Of a DNA stretch of 16,769 nucleotides, positions 9,286-16,769 are shown piece by piece (within the stretch, counting starts at the first letter, position 1; each line of letters opens with the position of its first letter). Source of the DNA: Pleurotus ostreatus/Saccharomyces cerevisiae fusant (taxonomy: Eukaryota; Opisthokonta); the NCBI GenBank assembly GCA_024196135.1, contig JAMQCK010000738.1:1-16769 (forward strand), given 5' to 3'. The translations under genes were made by a program, and so were the position numbers. The notes beneath the pieces were generated by a model. That model was not told where the DNA came from. It searched no databases and saw nothing but the letters and a program-made list of their open reading frames with translations.

Positions 9286-10029
9286 TCATGCCGCCAGCAA
9301 CCTGCCTACCACACCTTCCGGCACCTCTCCATCCTTCAGCAAGCGCGTCACAGCTCCGATAATGGCGTTCGCTTCCATCTGAATGCGCTCGTAACTCGCC
9401 AGGCCGCACGACCCGCTCTCCAGATGATGCACCAAGGCCGACGTGAGCGCGAACTCCGCCGCACACGCCGGACAGCGCAGTTCCGCCTCGTCGTGCGCCG
9501 CCGACGCGAGGTGGTGGTCGAGCGCGAGGAGCGTGTGAAAGGCTTTCGGGCACTTCTCGCACTGGTACGCGCTGCCGGTCCAGCTGCTCGGCTTGGCGGA
9601 TGCTTCGACGAGCTTCATGGGCGATGGGGCGGCGTAGATTCCGGGTGTTGGGCGGATGGCTACTTGCGCGGCGGTGGGGAGGGCCTGCGCGGCGGCGACA
9701 AGGTGGAAGCGCGTCACGCCCGGGTGGAAGCCGGATTCAAGGTGCTGGGTGAGAGCGGAGGGAGTCTTGAATTTTCGGTCGTTACAGAGCGGACACTTCC
9801 ACTTGCGAGGTTCGTGGACGCGCGAAGCCTTGTGCTGGGAGCAGGTGAGCAAGCAGGACCCACAGCGACAACTATGGAGGCGGACCTGGTCCAGCGCTCG
9901 CTCGCTGATCTGCGCGGACAGGCAGATGCCACACAGAAAGTGCTTGAACCTGACGTTGTGCGCGTATAGCTCCTCGCGGGTGCAGAATAATTCCTCACAC
10001 TCGCCGCACTCGGGGAGGAGGCTTGTCAT
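9286..10029 (-). CDS. C2H2-type zinc-finger protein B (tandem paralogue)
   Basis: Putative nucleic-acid-binding protein and sister of gene A. Exons 10029-9886 and 9834-9286 give 230 residues. The 51-nt intron (GTCCGC...TCCCAG) sits at the same place in finger 2 as in gene A. It is a multiple of three without stops, so an unspliced frame of 247 codons also exists; the spliced form restores C33-C36/H49-H55. Other fingers are C8-C11/H24-H30, C62-C65/H79-H85, a fourth starting YQCEKCPKAF, and a fifth starting CPACAAEFAL whose last ligand is Cys (HLESGSC). Blocks shared with A include VHEPR(K/Q)W, KFKTPSALTQHLESG, SSWTG and CP(A/G)C(A/T)xEFALTSALV. The C-terminus extends about 15 residues beyond that of A (EGVVGRLLAA). 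The start ATG 10029 is the first in frame and is followed immediately by finger 1. Confidence 0.9.
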   Translation of the reverse strand: MTSLLPECGECEELFCTREELYAHNVRFKHFLCGICLSAQISERALDQVRLHSCRCGSCLLTCSQHKASRVHEPRKWKCPLCNDRKFKTPSALTQHLESGFHPGVTRFHLVAAAQALPTAAQVAIRPTPGIYAAPSPMKLVEASAKPSSWTGSAYQCEKCPKAFHTLLALDHHLASAAHDEAELRCPACAAEFALTSALVHHLESGSCGLASYERIQMEANAIIGAVTRLLKDGEVPEGVVGRLLAA

Positions 10030-10380
10030 CGTAGACAGGTGACAAGCGTTTGCACGTCCTCCCTCTCTTTATATCATGGTGCTCGAGGATACTAGGAACA
10101 CAGCAAGTCACTAGAAGGAGCGGAAGTGACTCTTTCACTGGGATCCGATGTTTCGGTATGCTCGATATCTTCTCGAGAAGGACGATAAGCGCCAGGGAAG
10201 TACGCTTTCACCAGAATAAGCGCCAAAAAAGCCGCCGACGGACATATACATCGGAATGAGAAACGAGTCCATTGATGGCAGCAGACGACAGCAGTAAGCA
10301 CAGCGAGATAGTAGACAGAGGTACACGAGCAATGAATATCGCCAGAGCTCCCATAGCGCAGCGAAGGGCAGTCAGACGAG
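10030..10380. other. Intergenic region: HUS1 3' end and zinc-finger gene B promoter
   Basis: This 351-nt stretch holds the 3' region of HUS1 and the upstream region of zinc-finger gene B. Apart from the TATA-like element close to gene B, nothing is recognised; the open frames are short and lack coding character. Confidence 0.5.
10068..10074 (-). promoter_or_regulatory. Candidate TATA box of zinc-finger gene B
   Basis: The minus strand reads ATATAAA followed by GAGAGGGAGG, about 40 nt upstream of ATG 10029, implying a very short leader. Confidence 0.4.
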
Positions 10381-11570
10381 TTAGCCGTCTTCGTCGTCGA
10401 TGATAGCCGGGATATAGAAAGTCAATACACCGCCTGTAGTAGCGACATCGCCGATGTAGACGTAGAGGATCATGCAGTGGTTTTGGCAGATACCTGAATA
10501 TTTCAAGCGTCAGATATAGTCCCAGGGGCGCACATGAAAGGAGGACGCATATATCGCACTCACAAGCCATGGTCGTGCTCGAGACGACGTGCGCGTTCAG
10601 AAATTTGATGAAGCTGCGGATGTTGACGAAGACCGAGTGATACTGCTCTGGGTCGCGCTCTCCTGAGTCGTCCTGGGAGGAGGCGTCCGCGCGTGCTTGA
10701 AAATCATGTGAACGAGGAAGATAAGTCACAGTCGGCGCGAGACGTACGCATTTTAGGATTCGTGCAATTTCTCCAGACGGTGTCGATGCTGACGTCGTCC
10801 GTGTGGATAGCAAGCTGTAAGCAGCCGCTGCCATTCGCCCTTATGGCGAGCACGTCGGACATGATGCGCATGCGCTCGACAACGGTGCGCAATTTCTGCA
10901 GTGGTGGTAGCAGGATGTTAGCCTGCGCTCGGCGTGTTAGCCCTGTATATCTTACAGCGATAGCAAGAAGGATACTTACATCCGGATCTGGACACATCGG
11001 CTCCCCCAGCCTCTCCACATCCGCCGGCTTCATCACGTCGATTCGCACATCGTGCGCGACCCGTACGCGCTGCCCGACGCGCGAAAAGCCGCTGATCTCA
11101 AAGCTGAGTACCGCCTGCTCGTTCTTCTTCGCGAGCTTGACGGTAATGTCATCGGATTCATGTGTCGTGCAGGAGCGCAGGGTGGCGAGGAGGGCGTCGG
11201 AGGCGAGGGCCATGGTGATTTCGTTGTTGGCGTTGGATTGGATGCGGTAGGAGGTGAAGATGACGTCGACTTTGATTTGGCTAGGAGTGGTGGGTTAACC
11301 ACAAGTAGGGAGTAGACGATTGCTGTTTTCAGGATTTATGGACAGTTGATACGCACGACCAAACCTGGATCCCGCCCTCATTCGCGTCGTGGTTGCAGAT
11401 GATGTGCATGGTCTCCTCCGTAAACCTGATGATGCATTTCTTCTGTAGCTTCTCGACGGATTGAATGAGTCCTATGATATCCCTAGCATCAGTAGCATAC
11501 TTTCACCGCCCCAACCAAACCCCTCACTAAAGAACAAGTTGACATTCTCGACGGTGGCCCGGAACCGCAT
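10381..11570 (-). CDS. HUS1: HUS1, 9-1-1 checkpoint clamp subunit
   Basis: HUS1 forms the PCNA-like RAD9-RAD1-HUS1 ring that is loaded at DNA damage and activates the ATR-family checkpoint kinase in the nucleus. Six exons are proposed: 11570-11528, 11471-11357, 11280-10980, 10895-10748, 10695-10564 and 10493-10381. This gives 283 residues, close to the 280 of human HUS1. The introns are 56, 76, 84, 52 and 70 nt and all phases match. Diagnostic blocks in order: MRFRATVEN at the N-terminus, the LQKKCIIRF stretch, MHIICNHDANEGGIQVW, FTSYRIQSNANNEITM, DVRIDVMKPADVERL, KLRTVVERMRIMSDVL, ANGSGCLQL, VFVNIRSFIKFLNAHVVSST, MACICQNHCMILYVYIG and GGVLTFYIPAIID at the end. No key block is missing. Intron 3 (10896-10979) is a multiple of three with no stop. 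The gene is divergent from the PX-AGC kinase. Confidence 0.96.
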
Positions 11571-12880
11571 GACGGCAAGAGCCGAGGCGCGTCGGGCCGC
11601 GCGGGATCAAAGCGAAGTTCAACATGGGCGGTTTCCCACGCTGATTCGACCTTGATTCCGTCCCGCCATGGCACCAGAGCCCACTCCTCTACTAAGCGAC
11701 GCCTCTATTGTTCTACGCTTATGTGTATGAATGCCTCGACCTATATGAAGGCCGCGTTGAGTGATACTGTTGAATGGAAGATCGCCCTTGGGATTGATAG
11801 GGTGTTCTGGCTTCTACCTCGAAGCGCTTGATTTGCGAGTGCTAGCGCTGTTCAGGTGCTTCTGACTCTGTCATGTCTATCCTCTCTACATTACTGAGCC
11901 TCCATGGTGGCGCGGGTTGGCAAGGCCTGGGTGTACGTATCGGCAAGTGCTCGTCGTCCCGACATTCCATTGGTGGAATGCGATGTTCCCAGCGAGCCTG
12001 CCGTTCGTATTCGTACATCAGGCAATGACACACGGAGAAGTGCACGGGTGCTACATTACCTCCTTCGGTATCAGAAAAGAGAAATATTTCTTCCTGAGAG
12101 AAGACAGATGTACGTGTACTCTTTATTTCCGATGTCTTCCGTATGCCCTCATGCTACGGCCATGACACTGATTGGCTAGGAGCGGCTATGGACGTACGAA
12201 AGAAGCTGCCGACTCTGCCAAATGACACATTCTAGCTATGTAGTCGCGAGGGCCATGTCACAAATTCTGAGGCGCACGAGCACTGAGAGTGTCGGCTCTG
12301 AGAGCGTTCCGCTCGACCATTGCAACTGATGTATTTTTTTTGCTGCGTGTAGCCACATAAGGGGCTGCTCTTCCCATAGACAAGGTTATGCAGGGCATGC
12401 GCGAACGGCATCGTCGTTGAACCAATGTTGAACTTTATATGCGTAAGCTGACGAATACACGTGACAACAATGAGCTGCATTATTTCCGCTTCGGGAAATA
12501 TACAACTCATCCAAAACCACGACTGCCAGACCGCTACCGCCATTCCTTCTTCGTAGTCTCCTGCACAGGCCGAGCTCGACATACGGAGGACGACGAGCGC
12601 CCAGGAAGTCGCAACGGGAAGCCCAATTTTTCCGCGCCTCGAGGTTGGGAACGTGGCCGTGGAACAACACGCTTTCACGGACCTGCAGTACAACACGCCT
12701 TCTTTGCCCTTTTTTCCCTCGTGCCGTTCGCTGTCGCCACATCCTCGCGCGCGGGCTACGCTTGCCCTTACTTTCGCGGTCCCAAATCCTGAATTCCTGC
12801 TGGAATCACGCGTATTATAGCCAGTGATCACCGTCCCGTGCGCGACAACGGCCTCCAAGTCAGTACTAGCTCTAGCAAGC
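11571..12880. other. Long divergent intergenic region, HUS1 and PX-AGC kinase
   Basis: This is the largest gap, 1310 nt, between divergent starts. I found no domain, no plausible exon chain and no RNA gene. Open frames of up to about 118 codons lie on both strands but look random. A TATTATA element at 12813-12819 lies about 65 nt before the kinase start. ACGCGC near 11590, just upstream of HUS1, resembles but does not match the ACGCGT cell-cycle box. There is a run of eight or more T near 12332-12340. It may include long 5' leaders or an unannotated non-coding transcript. Confidence 0.45.
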
Positions 12881-15800
12881 ATGCCTTCAAGACAGCCATC
12901 CACGAAGCGGGTGCCGATTCGCATCGACCCAGATGCGCCTTGGAGCGTCAGTGTTGCCGAGACTCCCAACGATGCGACGGCATACAGTATATACGTCAAG
13001 AGTGCGTAGCGACCGCGCTCGTGTACCCTGACCCTGACCGCGACCCAAACCCAGCGCCTACACATAACCTCACACTCACTCGCACGTTGATGGAGATCGT
13101 CGAACTCGACACGAAGCTCCGCGAGGGCCATCCCGGCCTCAAGCTCCCTGCTCTCCCGCTCGACCCTTCGAAGATACCCGCGCCGCCGAAGCGCAAGTCT
13201 ACCTTCCTCAACACCCTCTCGCGCTTCGCCTCACCCGCGACGAACCGGACCAGGCGCTCACAGAACGCCAGCACCGTTGCCTCCAACGTCGCTTCCACCG
13301 TCGCCAGCCCTCTTGCGTCACCAAGCGCGGAGCAGAACGACCCGTTCCTCGCTTTCTCTCCGACGAACCAGAACGCGCCCGGCGTCACCGCTGCTCCCTC
13401 TACCCTCAGTACCGCCCTGGCGTCGTACCTCACCACCATCTCAAACATGCCCGACCTGCGTCAGGCTCGTCCGTGGAAGCGCTTCATCCGCGTGCGCATG
13501 GACGACCTGGAGAGCGTACGGGTCGAACGCGCGATCAAGCGTGTCCGCTCGGATCTTGCGGCCCACGGGGGCTCAAAGGACAAGAAGCACTCTTCCTCCG
13601 CGCCGTCTGATCGTCGTCGCCCGAGCGTAGCCAGCAGCCGGCGCACGAACGGCCAGGACGCCGACGCGGAAAGCGAAGACGATATCGAGGAGATGAGCAT
13701 CCACGTCGAGCAACGCGAGGATGATATCCAAGAGGAGGCCGAGCACGAAGTGACGGACACCTCGGCTCCCACCGGGGCCGCCCCAGCCCCCGTCGCCGAT
13801 GCCGTCAACGACAAGGCCAGTGTCAAAGAGGAGATCGGCGCTAAGGAGGAGACCACCCCCGCTCCCGCTACGCCCGCACCCGTGCCTAAGGATGAAGACG
13901 CGCCGGAGGTTTCTGTACCGCCTCTACCGCCATCCCCTACCCCCGAAGCCGAGACCCCGCACCCCGTGCCGAAGAAGGAGGACGCTGAGGCGTCTCTCGC
14001 GGGAGAAGAAGACGCTGCAGCTACGCCCACCACCGAGACGAGCCCGCTCTCGCGCATCCGCCGCGCCAAGTCCGCGGACCCTGATCAACGCATGTCTCGC
14101 GCATTCGGCGGCCACGACGACACCGCGTCCTCCGTCACGGGCGATGAGTCCGCGACGGGCGACGAGGAGTCCACGCATCGCAAGCCACGAAAGAAGCGCG
14201 GTCTGTCCGTTGACCCGCGTAAGGACAAGAAGCCCTCCCGCAAGGTCACCATCGACGACTTCGAGATGATGCGCGTGCTGGGCAAGGGTTGCGCAGGCAA
14301 GGTCCTTCTCGTGCGCGACAAGAAGACTTCGTCGCTCTACGCGCTCAAGGCGATCACGAAGCGACACGTTTTGGCTCATCAGGAGCTTCAGCATACTCTT
14401 ACCGAGCAGGCCGTCCTGGCCCGCATGGCTGCGCAGGCGAAGGACCCGTTCGTCGTCAAGCTGCACCAGAGCTTCCATGACAAGGACAACCTCTTCTTGG
14501 TCATGGTACGTGACGCAACGTCTACCCTTACTTCCGCCACTGACTCGTTGCTCAGGACTTCCACCCTGGCGGAGATCTCGCCACTCAACTGGCGCGCTGG
14601 GGCCGCCTCGGTCGTGACCGCGCGCGCTTCTACGCTGCCGAGATCGTCGAGGGTGTTGAGGGTTTACACGCCGCAGGCGTCATCTACCGTGACCTCAAGC
14701 CCGAGAACATCCTCATCGGCGGCGACGGCCACATCGTCCTGACCGACTTCGGTCTCTCGAAGGAGTTCCCCAAGCGGCGAACGCTGACGACGGCACCGTC
14801 TACTCCCAATGGCACCCGTGGCGAGTTTATCCCTCCTGCTTCCCCTCCGTGGATGAAAGACGATAAGGACTTGTCATGGGCGCCAGGTGTTGGGCAGCAG
14901 GAGACGACTACGACGTTCTGCGGAACGGCGGAGTACTTGGCCCCGGAGGTCATCCAAGGTCTGCCTTACAGCTACGAGGTCGACTGGTGGAGCTTTGGCA
15001 CCATGCTCTACGAGATGCTGACGGGCATCGTGGGTTCTTTATGCCATTCGAGTATGCTTTATACTGACCTCTCTTTAGACGCCCTTCTGGGCAAACAACC
15101 ATTCCGACATGTATGTACGGGTGCTGCAAGACGAACTGCAGTTCCCAGACGATAAGGCCATAGATCACGATACGAAGAGTTTGATTCGCGGTGTACGTCC
15201 CCCCGTGTTTGCTCGTTCATGTCAGTAGCTCACGTACACTGCAGCTCCTGCAACGCAACCCCGCATTGCGGTTGTGCGAGCCAAGGATCAAGCGGCATCC
15301 CTATTTCTCGATGATAGATTGGGGACATGTGTATTACAAACGCTATATCCGTGAGTGCTATACTCCCTCACACCCTGCGGCTTGCTGACGCTTTCACAAC
15401 AGCCCCGTATATTCCTCCCATCGACCCCTCCAATGCGAGTGATACCCAGAACTTCGACGACACCTTCCTGGACATGGAGCCTGTTCTTGACGAGTACGTC
15501 GACGAGACGGACCAGGAGCAGAGCGGCACGGACGCCGAGCGCACCGATGATGAGAGCTCGAACAACAACACGCCTTCTCAGTCACGGTCTTCGTCCTCGG
15601 TGCGCCCAGCCTCCACTACGGACGCCGAGGAGTCCGTGGACGTCTTCGATGGATACTCGTTCAAGGGTCGTCATTCAGTCCTTCTGGACGACGAGGTCGA
15701 GGAGGAAGAGGAAGAAGAGGAGAGTGGGGAGGAACAGGAGGAGGAAGACGAAGAGGAGGAGCTCGACGAGGCACTGAAGAAGCTCCGGGAGGAGAAGCAA

Positions 15801-16769
15801 GGCTCCGAGTCTCAGGCGGAGGAGGTCGAGGAGCCCAAAACGCCTGAAGCTCGTCCTACGACGGTCGCCGAGCCTGTTCCGAACCTCGAGGAAGAGGAGA
15901 CGGCTCACGCAGATGTCGCGAAGCCGTCGGAGCCGGCGCAGGACAAGCCACCCGTGTCCCCTGTCGACGCCGCACCCGCCAAGCCGGAGGCGAACGGTGC
16001 AGAGGCGGAGGCCAAGCCGCGCCCGAGCAAGGACGTGCCGGCGCCGGAAGTGCCCGAGAAGGATGGCAAGCCGGTCAAGACGGCACGTGTCACGACGAAG
16101 GCGGAGACCCAGAAGCGCCAGTCGAGCTACCGCGGTACGGCCGCGCGCAACAGGCGCGAGCGCTCGGGCATCCCCGCGCTGGACAAGGACCTGCCCGACG
16201 ATTACGACGAGGGCCCGGCTGCAGGTCCCGACGAAGAAGACGACGACTGGGACTTTGTCGAGGCTGTGGACGGCGAGTGCGTGGATCGTAATGGGGCGAA
16301 GGGCACCAGCTTGTTTGCGCGCGGTGTCGTGGACAGGTATCGCCTCAAGGTCTTCCGCAAGACCCCTACGCCGTCTCAGCAGCGCACGAATGGGACAACG
16401 TCGCGCTCGGTGTCCGGCATGTCGCAGCAGTCGGATGTTACCACACCGCCCTCGGACAGTGGTTCGCCGAGTCCGTCGACGCGGAGCCGTGGTCGCACGC
16501 CGCTGTCGTTCCGCAAGGGCACGAAGCAGTTCTTAAAGCCCAAGGTACCGCCACCGTCGGCATACTCGACGCGGTCGAGCGCGACTTCGCGGTCGGCGCT
16601 TCAGCAATCTACTTCTGGTGCTTCGACCGTGTCGAGTCTGGGTGCCCTGACGCCGTCCCCGTCTACGACATTGCCCGAGTCACCCTCGCTCAAGTCCAAG
16701 GAGTCGGCGATGAGCGTCGGTGGGGAGAATAGCATGTCCTCGGATGGTGCGGAGACGGACGTCCGCGAG
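12881..16769 (+). CDS. PX-domain AGC Ser/Thr protein kinase (3' end outside window)
   Basis: Protein kinase probably recruited to phosphoinositide membranes by its PX domain. Exons are 12881-13001, 13055-14505, 14556-15029, 15079-15192, 15245-15350 and 15403 onward; introns of 49-53 nt, all phases consistent, at least 1211 residues. The PX-like part runs about 14-210 (PWSVSVAETPNDATAYSIYV, LKLPALP, then MPDLRQARPWKRFI), split by a Ser/Ala/Thr-rich insert of about 70 residues. About 220 disordered residues follow. The kinase domain has G450-K-G-C-A-G455, ALK with K472, E491, YRDLKPEN at 568-575, DFG at 588-590, activation loop TTTFCGT around T644 and APE at 653-655. Between DFG and TFCGT lies an insert of roughly 40 residues. 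The domain ends near RHPYFSMIDW. The tail has an acidic tract, then DWDFVEA (W1038) and LFARGVVDRYRL. Domain order resembles animal SGK3, but orthology is not shown. ATG 12881 is the first in frame. Confidence 0.94.
15687..15761 (+). repeat. Purine-rich GAG/GAA tract encoding poly-Glu
   Basis: An imperfect GAR-codon repeat within the last kinase exon encodes an acidic run of Glu and Asp with few interruptions. A charged helix follows (LDEALKKLREEKQ). It is a low-complexity tract likely to vary in length between strains. Confidence 0.85.

Noticed and set aside
11585..11600. MluI cell-cycle box upstream of HUS1
   Set aside because: The sequence is ACGCGC rather than ACGCGT and lies in GC-rich DNA where such matches are common.
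12900..13060. Kinase gene starting at 12838 by direct read-through into exon 2
   Set aside because: That frame gives a non-PX N-terminus, whereas splicing 13001 to 13055 from ATG 12881 yields a coherent PX-like strand-helix pattern.
12232..13131. Minus-strand open frame of 299 codons overlapping the kinase start
   Set aside because: It overlaps PX-coding exons on the other strand, has no domain, and no homologous pattern is recognised; it is most likely a chance frame in GC-rich DNA.
13461..14069. Minus-strand Ser-rich frame of 202 codons
   Set aside because: It is the antisense of the kinase's acidic and Ser/Pro-rich linker; the composition is explained by the sense codons.
1..16769. tRNA, rRNA, CRISPR, transposon ends or long terminal repeats
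   Set aside because: Scanning by eye found no tRNA A/B-box pair, no regularly spaced repeats, no reverse transcriptase or transposase motifs and no long terminal repeats.

Overview
This looks like a nuclear segment from a filamentous basidiomycete, most likely an Agaricomycete; a polypore-type white-rot fungus is my guess. The basis is compact gene spacing, moderately high GC, and 23 inferred spliceosomal introns, nearly all 46-84 nt long with GT(A/G/C)NG...YAG ends. The gene families also fit: an F-box/LRR-like family, a transmembrane LysM protein, a four-helix MARVEL protein and a PX-AGC kinase. There are no bacterial operons, no CRISPR array and no recognisable transposon. Exon models were built by hand from splice signals, reading-phase agreement across each intron and restoration of known domains.

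Layout from left to right. 75-1465 (+): F-box protein. 1547-3139 (-): intronless protein of unknown function with a leucine-rich C-terminal half. 3877-5419 (-): second F-box protein, a divergent paralogue of the first. 5920-6653 (+): single-pass membrane protein with a C-terminal LysM domain. 7156-7860 (+): MARVEL-type four-helix membrane protein. 8081-8802 (-) and 9286-10029 (-): a tandem pair of five-finger C2H2-type zinc-finger proteins sharing an intron position. 10381-11570 (-): HUS1, a subunit of the 9-1-1 DNA-damage checkpoint clamp. 12881 to the window end (+): a large PX-domain AGC Ser/Thr kinase, cut at its 3' end by the window edge.

The genes do not form an evident pathway. They look like ordinary chromosomal neighbours, with two local duplications (F-box pair, zinc-finger pair) as the main signs of recent evolution. 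HUS1 and the kinase are divergent and share a 1.3 kb upstream region. The LysM and MARVEL genes are consecutive on the same strand and both encode membrane proteins, but nothing in the sequence ties their functions together.

I found no convincing undescribed system. The points most worth a second look are the unusual kinase architecture (split PX domain, long activation-loop insert, atypical C-tail), the frame-preserving introns in the second zinc-finger gene and HUS1, and a short coding-like remnant near 3.6 kb.
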